64,000 nt of DNA from JAGQOZ01 sp041399205 (lineage in GTDB: Bacteria; Planctomycetota; Planctomycetia; Pirellulales; Pirellulaceae): NCBI GenBank assembly GCA_041399205.1, contig JAWKTK010000013.1, positions 124,001 to 188,000 on the forward strand, in the 5' to 3' direction. The notes beneath the pieces are model-generated. The model ran no database searches, had not been told where the DNA came from, and saw only the letters and a list, made by a program, of their open reading frames with translations. Both the position numbers and the translations under genes were made by a program. Positions 18,109 through 29,279 of this stretch are shown here, in pieces (within the stretch, counting starts at the first letter, position 1; the number at the start of each line of letters is the position of its first letter).

Positions 18109-21100
18109 ATGGCACGGCGTTTGTCTCAAAGGCGATTTTTGATCGAGTCGTTGGAATCACGCGAACTATTAGCCAGTGACTTGGTTGGCGTACTGGAAAT
18201 CAACGAATTCATGGCGGCGAACAGTGATTCGCTGACCACGCGAATTCGCGCATTGGCGACCGAGTCTTTCGGCGGCGAAGTCCTTTCGCCTGATTGGATC
18301 GAAATTGCCAACCGATCATCCGAAGCTGTTTCGTTAGACGGCGTTTACCTTTCTGACAGCCTGTCGCTGTGGAATAAATGGCAATTTCCGAACGATACCC
18401 ATATTCCGCCGAACGGCTATCTGGTTGTCTTCGCTTCGGGTCTGGATATTCGTTCACCGCAGCTGGACGAACAATCGGTCTTGCATACCAATTTTAAACT
18501 TGCGGCCGACGGCGAACCACTTGTGCTTCGCGACACCGACGGCCAAATCATTCAAGAAATAGAAGCCCCGCTCGCGCAGATTCAGGACGTCAGCTACGGT
18601 GTTGATTCGTCCGGAAACTGGGGATATCTCCGGACTGCCACGCCCGGTTCGGGCAATTCGGCGGGCTACGCTGCCGGAGTTGCAGCGGTGGTGGCCAGCG
18701 CGCAACGTGGCTTCTATGATTCGCCGTTTACGGTTGAACTGAGTTCCACAACGCCGGGCGTCCAGATTCGCTACACTGTGGACGGCAGTGAACCAACGGC
18801 ATCGCACGGGCAGATTTATGGTTCGCCGATTACCATTAACACCACCACGAATTTGCGTTACGCCGCGTTTGGTGACAACGTGTTGTCATCGCCGGTGGAA
18901 ACGCAGACCTACCTATTTGTGGCGGACGTTCTGCAGCAACCTTACAACGTGCCGGGGTTTCCCAACGGCACTAGCACTTGGGCTGGTGGTTCTGTGTGGG
19001 TGCCCCAAGATCAACAGATGGACCCGGAGATTGTTAATTCGACCACGTATGCCGAGCTGATGGACGATGCTTTGTTGGCGATTCCTACGCTTAGTATTAC
19101 TTCTGAACAAGCGACGATTTTTGGGGATTCAGGATGGTATGACGGTGAAGACGTGGAATCGCCCATATCCATCGAAGTGCTGTACCCGAACAACGCCACC
19201 GCGAACCAACAGGCTTATGCTGGGATTCAATCGCATTCGCATGATCGTATCAAACGTTCGCTGCGTCTGTCGTTTAAGTCCGAATTTGGCGAATCCACTT
19301 TCAAGACAGACCTGTTTCAATCGGCCTATTCGCAGATTGACAAAGTGAATTCGATTGTTTTGCGAGGTGGCAATAATCGCAGCTGGGCTCGAGTCTTCAA
19401 TCCGGCGCGTACGACGTACACGATTGACGAATTCTCGCGAACCAGTCAACTTGCCATGTCGGGTTACGGCATGCCGGGTTCCTTTGTGCATTTGTATATC
19501 AACGGTGTTTATTGGGGCTTGTACAATCCGGTGGCTCGTGCTGACGCTGACTGGAACGCACGGCAATTTGGCGGTGCTGACGACGATTGGTACGTCTTTA
19601 ACCACGGTGGTGCGCTCAGCGGCGATTCCAGTCGCGTGAACTATCTGAGCAATTCGCTATTGGATAAGGACATGTCCCAGACAGCGAACTACCAAGAATT
19701 GCAACAATATGTCGACGTCCAGGCATTCGCTGATTACATCATCTTGGCCAAGTACACTTCGCTGGCGGATTGGCCGGATAACAACTATTACGGTTCGCTG
19801 AAGAATGCAGGACAAGATGGACAAACACAACCTCTGCGATTTTTTTCGTGGGACAGCGAATGGTCGTGGGGTGAACGGAGTGCAAGTGGCGGCCACGCGT
19901 TTGTTCAAGAAGAGCTGCGAGCCAGTGCGGCGCCAGCCACCACGTTGATTACGTCCATTTGGCAGTCGGTCCGGCAGAGTCCCGAATTCATGACCTTGTT
20001 TGCCGATCGAGTACATTCGCATCTGTCCGACGGCGGAGCGTTATCAAACGAAGTTGCCTTGCAACGCTGGCAGTCAATCAATTCTACAATCTACGATGCC
20101 GTGATTGCCGAATCTGCTCGCTGGGGCGATGCACTCGAATCGATCGGGCAACCCACGCGTACTCGTGATTCTGATTGGCAGCGACAATTCGACCGCATTG
20201 CCGAATTTATTTCCAACAATGATCAACATCTGTTAGCCGCGGTTCGCACGGAAGGTTTTTACCCACTGCTAGACGCTCCACAATACTCCGCACCCAGTGG
20301 AACGTTGCAGCAGCCGTTGCAGATTGCGAATCCGAATCAACAAGGCGTCGTTTACTACACCGTGGACGGTTCCGATCCTCGCGCCGTCGGCGGGGCGGTG
20401 AGCGCGACCGCTCGAGTTTCCCAGGGGAATGCAATTGAATTGTCAGCGGGAAATACGTTGGTGCGTAGCCGAGTGTTACTCGGTGGCGTTTGGTCGGCCG
20501 TGACAGAATCGAATTTCGTGGCCGCCGAGCCGGTCGACCTGGCCATCACTGAACTGATGTATCATCCAAGCGAACCGACCGCCAACGAAATCGCCGCCGG
20601 GTTTGGCGATGTGGACCTTTTTGAATTCATCGAAATCCAAAATCGCGGTGCCAACACCCTGTCATTGAAAGATTTTGCGTTTACCAGCGGAATCGAATTT
20701 GTCTTTCCTGATGCTACCTTGGCGCCGGGTAGCTTTGCGGTGATTGCCAATGACCAAGCCGCGTTTGAGTTTCGCTATGGACCGAACAGCAGCCTGATGG
20801 GCGAATTTTCGTCTGGCAAGCTTGACAACGGAGGCGAACAGCTGCATTTGAGCGATCCGTTGGGCCGAACCGTGGTTGCCTTGGAATACGACGACCGTTC
20901 GCTTTGGCCACAAGCGGCTGACGGCTACGGCACGTCGTTGGTCTTGGCAAACGCGGCGTCATCCATGACAGACCGCATCGATCAACACGATCAATGGCGC
21001 AATAGTCGCGAATTTGGAGGTTCGCCAGGAACGGCGGGCATGACCAGTAGTCCTGTCTTTGTGTCTGGGCTGCTGGCCGACGGAGAAAACAGTTACTTGG

Positions 21101-24100
21101 AATTGACCAATGCGTCCAATTCGGCGATATCACTGGATGGTTGGTTCGTTTCGGACATGGCCGGTGATTGGGAGCGTTTTTCGGTGAAAGCGAACACCAC
21201 CATTTCGCCACAAAGTTCGCTCAGACTGGACGCGTCACAACTGTTACCTGGTGGCTGGACCGTCGCGAATGGCGATGGTCAGCTCTGGTTGACCACGGCG
21301 ACAAACGGCCAGCGTCAATTGATGGATCACGTTCAGTTTTCCGATACCCTGGCGGATACGCCGTTGCTGCGATTGCCGAGCACCACGGGACAAATGACTC
21401 CGCAGCGAGGCATCACAACTTCCACGCAAGGTTTTTCGGTTCATATTTCCGAAGTCCAGTTTCATCCGGCCGAACCGACTCCGGAAATCAAGAACATCTA
21501 TCCTTTGGCGTCCGCATCGGATTTCGAGTTTCTGCGAATTACCAACAACGGCGATTCTGTAGTCGATCTAACAGGATGGCAAATCAATGGCGAAGTCGAC
21601 TTTACGTTTCCTGCAAACACACAGTTGCTGGCCGGACAAGCGGTTTTGGTGGCGGCTACGCCACAATTGTTAGCGGAGTGGAGGCAAGCGTTTCTGGAGA
21701 CGTACCAACTGCCGGACGACACGTTGCTGATCGGAGGTTGGTCGGGCGCAATGCATGATGCGGAAGGTCGATTGGAACTGTCCATGCCGGTGGTTGAAGC
21801 GGAACAAGGCACTTCGTTGGTGACCGTCGACACTGTCATTTACGATCACCGTTGGTTCCCCGCAGCGAACGGACAAGGCCAGTTTTTGCAGCGTCTACAG
21901 CCAGCAGCAATCGGAACGACATCGGAAAGCTGGATCGCCACAGACTCGATGGCCGTCACGCAGGAGCCAGAGCGGATTCGGGGAGATTTAGTTCGCACTG
22001 TGCATGAAGACGAATCGGCCGACATGGTTGGTCATGTCTTTGTGGATGGATCGCCAGAAATGCTATTCGAACCAATCGCTCCAACCGTCGGATGCTACGG
22101 TACGTTCCAATTGAGCAGCAATGGCGAATGGACCTATTCGCTGAATTCGAACACCACGCAGTACTTGCAGGACCAAGAGGTAACCACGGACGAATTCGTG
22201 ATTCGCACGCAATCGCAACGAGGTATCGCGAACATCGTCATCCAAATCAACGGTCGCAATGACGCGGCCACTTTCACCGGTGTGTTTGCGGCGGAAACAG
22301 ATGAAGACGCGACCGAACCTGTCACCGGCCAGATTGTGGTTCACGATATGGATCACGATCAATCTTGGCTGGTCCCTGATTCGCTTCAAGGGGACTTGGG
22401 TTCGTTTGAAATCAATATTGGCGGCGAATGGTCCTATTCGTTGAATTCATCGGCCCAATCTTTGCAAGCGGGCGACGTTCGTACAGAGACGTTTGACGTC
22501 TCGTCTGTCGATGGCACGTCGGCTCGTATTGTCATTACCGTTCAAGGTCGTGATGAAACGACGATTGGTGACCACGGAAAACACATTCTGTTTGTTTCAG
22601 ATACCGCGACGCCGCAGGGATACGAAACAGACGTCGTACATCACTTGGAAAACGCGGGCCATACGGTGACAGTGATTAGTGACGAAGCAATCACCATGGG
22701 CGCGACGTCAACTTCGGACTTGGTCTATATTTCTGAATCCGTCAGTTCCGGGCGGATCGGTAGCAAGCTGACTCTGGCAACCGTGCCGATTATCGTTTCG
22801 GAAAGCTGGCTCTTTGATGACTTGCACTTGACTGGCACGGTTCCCGATGTGGATTTTGGAATTGTGACAAGCGCGAACCATGTCAACATCACGTCGCTTT
22901 CGCACCCCATTGTGTCAGGGCTGGAGTTCGCCGAATTCGACTTATACGCCACTCCTGGCAACGTCGGCTGGGGTCAGCCGCTGGCATCTAGCATTATTTC
23001 AACGCTCAGCGACACAAACCGGCCGGTGGTTTTCGCCTACGCCTCTGGTGCAACGCTCTACGACGGATCGCCGGCACCGGCCGCTAGAATCTCGCTGCCC
23101 ATTTGGAATTCGCCTTCGACCACCACGCTACAACTGCTGGACAATGCAATCGATTGGGCTACTTCAGATATCCCGCATGTGCCGGCCGCCGAAATTTTTA
23201 TCACGGAAACGAACAACCAGTCGCTAGTCAGTGAAAATGGACAGACCGATTCGATTTCGCTGCGGCTTTCGCGCCAGCCGACGTCGCCGGTGACGATCAG
23301 CTTTGGTGCGAATTCTCAGGTCATTGCTACGCCCAGTAGCGTGACATTCGACGCGAACAATTGGAATCGCGAATTGAGCGTAACGCTCGGCGCGGTGAAC
23401 GATAGTTTGATTGAAGGCACGCATTCGCAGTTGTTGGCGGTACACGTTTCGTCCGATGACGCGGATTTCCAGCAGCTGCAGATTCCGGCCATTCCCGTGC
23501 AGATTCACGACAATGACTTCTTACCGCCTGCCGAAATTTTTATCACGGAAACGAACAACCAGTCGCTAGTCAGTGAAGATGGACAGACCGATTCGATTTC
23601 GCTGCGGCTTTCGCGCCAACCGTCGTCGCCGGTGACGATCAGCTTTGGTGCGAATTCTCAGGTCATTGCTACGCCCAGTAGCGTGACATTCGACGCGAAC
23701 AATTGGAATCGCGAATTGAGCGTAACGCTCGGCGCGGTGAACGATAGTTTGATTGAAGGCACGCATTCGCAGTTGTTGGCGGTACACGTTTCGTCCGATG
23801 ACGCGGATTTCCAGCGGCGCAGATTCGGCCATTCCCGTGCAGATTCACGACAATGACTTCTTACCGCCTGCCGAAATTTTGATCACGGAAACGAACAACC
23901 AGTCGCTAGTCAGTGAAGATGGACAGACCGATTCGATTTCGCTGCGGCTTTCGCGCCAACCGACGTCGCCGGTGACGATCAGCTTTGGTGCGAATTCTCA
24001 AATCATCGCTACGCCCAGCAGCGTGACATTCGACGCGAACAATTGGAATCGCGAATTGAGCGTAACGCTCGGCGCGGTGGAACGATAGTTTGATTGAAGG

Positions 24101-25620
24101 CACGCATTCGCAGTTGTTGGCGGTACACGTTTCGTCCGATGACGCGGATTTCCAGCAGCTGCAGATTCCGGCCATTCCCGTGCAGATTCACGACAATGAC
24201 TTCTTACCGCCTGCCGAAATTCTGATCACGGAAACGAACAACCAGTCGCTAGTCAGTGAAGATGGACAGACCGATTCGATTTCGCTGCGGCTTTCGCGTC
24301 AACCGACGTCGCCGGTGACGATCAGCTTTGGTGCGAATTCTCAGGTCATCGCTACGCCCAGCAGCGTGACATTCGACGCGAACAATTGGAATCGCGAATT
24401 GAGCGTAACGCTCGGCGCGGTGAACGATAGTTTGATTGAAGGCACGCATTCGCAGTTGTTGGCGGTACACGTTTCGTCCGATGACGCGGATTTCCAGCAG
24501 CTGCAGATTCCGGCCATTCCCGTGCAGATTCACGACAATGACTTCTTACCGCCTGCCGAAATTCTGATTACGGAAACGAACAACCAGTCGCTAGTCAGTG
24601 AAGATGGACAGACCGATTCGATTTCGCTGCGGCTTTCGCGCCAACCGACGTCGCCGGTGACGATCAGCTTTGGTGCGAATTCTCAGGTCATTGCTACGCC
24701 CAGCAGCGTGACATTCGACGCGAACAATTGGAATCGCGAATTGAGCGTAACGTTCGGCGCGGTGAACGATAGTTTGATTGAAGGCACGCATTCGCAGTTG
24801 TTGGCGGTACACGTTTCGTCCGATGACGCGGATTTCCAGCAGCTGCAGATTCCGGCCATTCTCGTGCAGATTCACGACAATGACTTCTTACCGCCTGCCG
24901 AAATTTTTATCACGGAAACGAACAACCAGTCGCTAGTCAGTGAAGATGGACAGACCGATTCGATTTCGCTGCGGCTTTCGCCAACCGTCGTCGCCAGTGA
25001 CGATCAGCTGGTGCGAATTCTCAGATCATCGCTACGCCCAGCAGCGTGACATTCGACGCGAACAATTGGAATCGCGAATTGGTGTAACGCTCGGCGCGGT
25101 GAACGATAGTTTGATTGAAGGCACGCATTCGCAGTTGTTGGCGGTACACGTTTCGTCCGATGACGCGGATTTCCAGCAGCTGCAGATTCCGGCCATTCCC
25201 GTGCAGATTCACGACAATGACTTCTTACCGCCTGCCGAAATTTTGATCACGGAAACGAACAACCAATCGCTAGTCAGTGAAGATGGACAGACCGATTCGA
25301 TTTCGCTGCGGCTTTCGCGCCAACCGACGTCGCCGGTGACGATCTTATTGATTTCGAATCGACAGATTTCGCTGAGTCATGTGGTGGCGGTCTTCGACCA
25401 AGACAATTGGAATGTGCCGTTTCAAGTTGCTGTTTCGGCGCGAGATGACCGTCACGCAAATCGGCAATCGACCGTGGAACTCGAGTTGATTGTTCAGACA
25501 GCGGACGCGGACTTTCAGCTGGCGTCAACCAGCCTGCGGATCACTGTGTTGGACAATGATCAGCTTTCACAGATGGGCAATCGCAAACAAAACAACCTTC
25601 CGTATTCCGACTATTCGTAA
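18109..25620 (+). CDS. Giant LEPR-XLL surface protein: lamin-tail, CotH, VCBS and tandem Calx-beta-like domains (frameshifted in repeats)
   Basis: About 2,500 residues after repair. Order: LEPR-XLL motif (LIESLESRELLAS, about 11-23); lamin-tail domain (about 28-175); chitobiase/FN3-like segment (VQIRYTVDGSEPTAS); CotH-like kinase-fold region (about 320-690, HLYINGVYWGLYNP and SWDSEWSW); a second VVYYTVDGSDP segment; two or three further lamin-tail domains (ITELMYHPSEP, ISEVQFHPAEP); two VCBS/cadherin-like domains ending VIQINGRND and VITVQGRDE; a Rossmann-like region beginning HILFVSDTATPQGYET; then seven Calx-beta-like units of 114 residues. The uninterrupted frame ends at 23856; further pieces run 23753-24088, 24090-25049 and 24940-25620, the last ending NNLPYSDYS. 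Breaks lie at about 23813-23828, 24078 and 24977-25090. Exported and probably anchored; ligand unknown. In CotH-type spore-coat proteins this fold is a protein kinase, but activity here is not shown. Confidence 0.85.
23188..25343 (+). repeat. Tandem array of 342-bp units encoding Calx-beta-like domains
   Basis: Unit starts (GCCGAAAT...ATCACGGAAACG) lie at about 23188, 23530, 23870, 24213, 24555, 24897 and 25234, giving spacings of 342, 340, 343, 342, 342 and 337. Six units are complete; the seventh matches only to about 25343 and then diverges. Copies differ by only a few bases. Each unit encodes 114 residues starting AEIFITETNNQSLVS and ending IPVQIHDNDFLPP. Deviations from 342 coincide with the frameshifts. 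Confidence 0.95.
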
Positions 25621-25650
25621 GGGGCGATAGATTCTGACGCTGAGTGTGTG

Positions 25651-26700
25651 TCAGCGCGCCGTGAGTCGCTGTGTGATCAACAAGCGGAGTTCGCGACAGG
25701 CGGCGGATTCGTTGTCGCCGAGCACTTGATTGTGATCCACGTCAAATAGATTGAAATCGGTGACGCCCGCTAATTTTGCACTTTCGACCGAAACCACTCC
25801 ATCTCCTTGCCCGTCGACAAATTCGGGCAGTCGGTCTAGCGTTCCGTTCCACGTTTTGTCTGCGCAACGAAACCAGCTGCAGCGTTTTCCGCCGGTGGTC
25901 AACGTTTGCTGAATCAGTTCCAGAGATGCCTGTGGCAAGACACTGTGGCTACCGGCAAAAATCGAATAGTCCACGTTTGGGTTTCTGGGGCGAGCGTTCA
26001 GCGTTTTTAGGAACGCCGAACCAGGACGAAGGTCCCCGGTTGCTTCGGCTAATCCGTCCAAGATAGTTCGGTAGATCACGGCCACGTCTTCGGCGTCTTC
26101 GCGTTTCGAACAGAATTCCAAGATATCGGCGCCATACGCCAATTTCGCTAAGTTTGAACCATGATTGGGTGGCATCAGCATGATCAACTGGTTGACGTTG
26201 GCCGGATCCAGATCCTTGTTTTCCACCGCGGCTCGCGCGACCAAACTTCCCATGGAATGGGTCACTAAGGACACGGTCACTCGCGGATGATGGTGTGCAA
26301 CGCGTTTTAGTTCTCGGGATAAACTGACCGCCGACTGTTCAATGGCTTGATCATTGGGGTAGTAAAAGACACCGCAGGCCAGGCCACGTTGTTGCGCGTC
26401 TTGGACTAGCAGTCGCATGTGATTTGGGTGCGAATTAAAACCATGAATAAAGACGACCAGGTTTCCTCGAGGATCAATGCGGTCTTTCAGCTTCAGCCCG
26501 TAATCGGGAGCTTCTTCACCAACCCAGTCACGAACGCACGTTCGGCAGTCGTTCTTGATTTCGGTCAGAGTGCATTTGGCGGCCGCTTTGGCGAACGCCA
26601 GCTTGGTCCGCGACCAGACCGAGCTTTCCGCGAGACTTGGCGAAACGCCGGTAGCCAAAATGATCACCGCGGTCGCGAGACGAAGACGAGTTTCATTCAT
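25651..26700 (-). CDS. Secreted alpha/beta hydrolase, lipase/acyltransferase-like
   Basis: A 349-residue serine hydrolase. The signal peptide runs to about LAES (residue 25). VVFIHGFNSHP near 85-95 gives the oxyanion HG, and THSMGSLVARAAVE carries the nucleophile Ser in a GxSxG-like setting (T-H-S-M-G). A candidate Asp/His pair lies in FVDGQGDGVVS and NLFDVDHNQVLGD near the C-terminus. Cys pairs at CTLTEIKNDCRTC and CSWFRC suggest periplasmic disulfides. The ATG at 26698-26700 (MNETRLRL) is preceded by GGGAG; a start 15 bases upstream is also open. Most likely a lipase or PGAP1-like esterase; substrate unknown. It is transcribed towards the giant gene end, 30 bases away. Confidence 0.85.
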   Translation of the reverse strand: MNETRLRLATAVIILATGVSPSLAESSVWSRTKLAFAKAAAKCTLTEIKNDCRTCVRDWVGEEAPDYGLKLKDRIDPRGNLVVFIHGFNSHPNHMRLLVQDAQQRGLACGVFYYPNDQAIEQSAVSLSRELKRVAHHHPRVTVSLVTHSMGSLVARAAVENKDLDPANVNQLIMLMPPNHGSNLAKLAYGADILEFCSKREDAEDVAVIYRTILDGLAEATGDLRPGSAFLKTLNARPRNPNVDYSIFAGSHSVLPQASLELIQQTLTTGGKRCSWFRCADKTWNGTLDRLPEFVDGQGDGVVSVESAKLAGVTDFNLFDVDHNQVLGDNESAACRELRLLITQRLTAR

Positions 26701-26908
26701 GGGTGGAGCTCCCAAGGCGACAAGTAAATTCTGTGTCGAATTCTACGAAGTTCGCGGCGAGTTGGCTCGTTGCAGAATGCTTGATTCGCGGTAAGTCCTT
26801 GAATCGCAACAACTTAAGAATGTCTAACCGATTCGCAATCGATGGGGACAATCGCGGTTCGTTCCGGATTTTAGATCGCGCAGAGCGAATCTGGCGAATG
26901 GGGTTGGG

Positions 26909-28414
26909 CTACGACCGAGTTACTCGTTCTTCGGTCAGTTCAATCGCGCGCAGGATTCCTCGTGCTTTGTTCAGTGTTTCTTGGTATTCCATTTCCGGAA
27001 CACTGTCGGCAACAATTCCAGCGCCAGCCTGAATGTACGCTTTGTTCCCTTTGACCACCAACGTTCGCAGGGCAATGCAGGTGTCCATGTTGCCTTGGTA
27101 ATCAATGTAGCCGACGGCGCCGGCATACGGGCCTCGGCGATGAGGTTCCAGTTCGTCAATAATCTCCATGGCGCGAACCTTTGGAGCACCTGAAACGGTT
27201 CCGGCCGGCAAACAAGCTCGTAGTGCATCAAACGCGTCGAATTGATCTTGCAGTTCGCCCGTGACATTGGATGTGATGTGCATGACGTGGCTGTACCGTT
27301 CAATGGTCATGACATCGCTTAGTTCGACGGTTCGATACTTGGCAACTCGACCAACATCGTTTCGCCCCAGATCAACCAGCATGACGTGTTCGGCAATTTC
27401 TTTTGGATCATGCAGAAGTTCTTCGGCTAGTTCGCGATCTTCGATTTCGGTCTTGCCGCGTCGCCGAGTTCCGGCCAGCGGTCGCACTGTGACTTCTCGA
27501 TCGATGACTCGGCACATCACTTCGGGCGAACTACCTACCAAGGTGACATCGCCGGTGCGAAGGAAGAACATGAACGGGCTGGGGTTTACGATGCGTAGCG
27601 TGCGGTAGATTTCGAAGGGATCTGATTTGATTTCCGTTTCCAGCCGTTGGCTGATGACAACTTGAAAGATGTCACCGGCTTGAATGTATTCGACACATTT
27701 GCGAACCGCATCTTCAAAGCCTTCTTGCGTGAAATTCGATTGAAAATCAAGCGGCTTGACGTTTTGTTCCGTACCGACATCCGTGATCGCTACGTCATCC
27801 TTGGAGACCTGAAGTCGTTGGACCAAATGATTGACTTCGGCGACGGCCGTTTGATAGGCTTCTTCCACGGAAGCCGCTTCGTCGATTTTGGCCAGTGCTA
27901 TGACCAATAGTGTTTTGGTGACATGGTCAAAGACAATCAATTGATCGTAAAAGGCAAACGACATGTCGGGTAGCTGGCGGTCGTCGTTTGGTGCGTTGGG
28001 AAGATTTTCCGTGTATCGGACAATGTCATAACCGGCGTAGCCGATGGCACCACCCAGGAGCGGTTGTTGCGCGAGTTCGGGGATGTGTGCCACGTGGACG
28101 GACGCGAGCAGGCGTTTCAAGTCAATGAGGGGATCGTCCGATTCGAACGAATCGACGTGGTCTCCTTTTCGAATCGAAACCGATTTTCCTTTAGCCGTCA
28201 GTTCCAAATAGGGGTTTACGGCCAGAAAGCTGTAGCGGCCCACTTTTTCGCCACCGATGACACTTTCAAACAGGCATGCATTTTTGCCGGTGTCAATTCG
28301 ATGAAAGGCCGTAACGGGCGTCAATGAATCACTGATGAGGCGGCGATAGACTGCCACGGCATTGGATTCACGACTGTATTGAACGAATTCGGTATAGGAA
28401 GGGCTGATGCTCAT
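26909..28414 (-). CDS. trpE: Anthranilate synthase component I
   Basis: A 501-residue chorismate-utilising enzyme making anthranilate in tryptophan biosynthesis. The N-terminal domain has the feedback-binding region around LFESVIGGEKVGRYSFLA. The catalytic domain has FQVVISQRLE, PFMFFLRTGDVTLVGSSPE, RPLAGTRRRGK, LVDLGRNDVGRV, the signature GTVSGAPKVRAMEII and YAGAVGYIDYQGNMDTCIALR. Length and motifs fit TrpE rather than PabB or isochorismate synthase, and RPLAGT/GxPK motifs are intact. No trpG is adjacent, so component II lies elsewhere. ATG start at 28412-28414. It is divergent from mcsA; no leader peptide or attenuator was recognised. Confidence 0.95.
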   Translation of the reverse strand: MSISPSYTEFVQYSRESNAVAVYRRLISDSLTPVTAFHRIDTGKNACLFESVIGGEKVGRYSFLAVNPYLELTAKGKSVSIRKGDHVDSFESDDPLIDLKRLLASVHVAHIPELAQQPLLGGAIGYAGYDIVRYTENLPNAPNDDRQLPDMSFAFYDQLIVFDHVTKTLLVIALAKIDEAASVEEAYQTAVAEVNHLVQRLQVSKDDVAITDVGTEQNVKPLDFQSNFTQEGFEDAVRKCVEYIQAGDIFQVVISQRLETEIKSDPFEIYRTLRIVNPSPFMFFLRTGDVTLVGSSPEVMCRVIDREVTVRPLAGTRRRGKTEIEDRELAEELLHDPKEIAEHVMLVDLGRNDVGRVAKYRTVELSDVMTIERYSHVMHITSNVTGELQDQFDAFDALRACLPAGTVSGAPKVRAMEIIDELEPHRRGPYAGAVGYIDYQGNMDTCIALRTLVVKGNKAYIQAGAGIVADSVPEMEYQETLNKARGILRAIELTEERVTRS

Positions 28415-28529
28415 GGCGTAAGCTTATCAGCCATCAAAACGTCCAACAATGTCGGGACGTTTGTTCGCGACAGATTCCTAGCGGACGATTTTGCTTGCCG
28501 GGCCAACACTCGCCCAACGCTTCGCATCA

Positions 28530-28557
28530 TTGACAGTGTGGGCGTCACTGATAGAAT
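28530..28557 (+). promoter_or_regulatory. Candidate sigma-70 promoter for mcsA-mcsB
   Basis: TTGACA at 28530-28535 is separated by 16 bases from TAGAAT at 28552-28557, a good match to the vegetative consensus pointing towards mcsA, 183 bases upstream of its ATG. It lies in the 325-bp divergent space between trpE and mcsA, which otherwise shows no gene. No CtsR-like heptamer repeats were noticed. Confidence 0.5.
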
Positions 28558-28739
28558 CCCAGCAGCTTGCAAGTCGTGTAGTGGTATTGTGTTGCATCGC
28601 AAGGGCCGTTAGATTCCCCAATCACTTTTGCGGACCATCTGCGATTTGGCAGGCGAGCGGCGGTTTTTGCTGCTCGTGCCCGACCGACGACCCCTTCGCT
28701 TACGGAATGATATGGCGAAGAAACATAGTGGGAACTCCC

Positions 28740-29261
28740 ATGAAATGTGAACATTGTGAAAAGCCGGCGACATTTCACATTACCGAACTGACCGGTTCGG
28801 AGCCGGTCGAGCTTCATCTATGCGAAGACCACGCTCGTCAATACCTTTCGGAGAACGAAGAGGAAACCAACGTTGCTAGCAATAGTCTTGCCGGTGCGCT
28901 CGCTCAGCAATTAAAGTTAGGGCAGACTGCCGAGGAACTCGCCAGGCTGGATAAGCAAGCGTGTCCCATTTGCGGCATCACTTTTTTCGAATTTCGAAAC
29001 CATGGTCGCTTGGGTTGTCCGCACGATTACGTTTGTTTTGAATCGGAATTAGAGCCGCTGATCTTCAATATCCACGGTGCGTCGGAACATCGCGGCAAGC
29101 ATCCCAAGCGATCTGTGTTGGGAGCGGATTTGCAAACTCGGTTGATTCGATTGCGTCGCGAACTGAAAGAAGCGATTGACGCGGAAAACTATGAAGAAGC
29201 GTCCAAACTTCGGGACGAAATTATTAGTACGGAAAAGCAAGCGGAAGGCGGAAACTCGTAA
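28740..29261 (+). CDS. mcsA: McsA-like activator of protein arginine kinase (zinc-finger/UVR protein)
   Basis: A 173-residue McsA homologue. The N-terminus has a first zinc-binding cluster (MKCEHCEKPATFHI ... HLCEDH) and a second (ACPICGITFFEF ... LGCPHDYVCF). The C-terminus is a UVR motif (LRRELKEAIDAENYEEASKL). In Bacillus McsA binds and activates the McsB arginine kinase. The ATG at 28740 was chosen over an upstream in-frame start at 28491 because it begins exactly with the family's zinc motif; the preceding bases give no homology-like sequence. It lies 18 bases before mcsB, so the two are an operon and the identification is mutually supported. Confidence 0.92.
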   Translation: MKCEHCEKPATFHITELTGSEPVELHLCEDHARQYLSENEEETNVASNSLAGALAQQLKLGQTAEELARLDKQACPICGITFFEFRNHGRLGCPHDYVCFESELEPLIFNIHGASEHRGKHPKRSVLGADLQTRLIRLRRELKEAIDAENYEEASKLRDEIISTEKQAEGGNS

Positions 29262-29279
29262 AAACGTTCCGGTAGATCT

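Noticed and set aside
23753..25049. Several separate short Calx-beta genes
   Set aside because: Their starts lie inside repeat units and the frames rejoin after small indels; they are parts of one gene, not separate genes.
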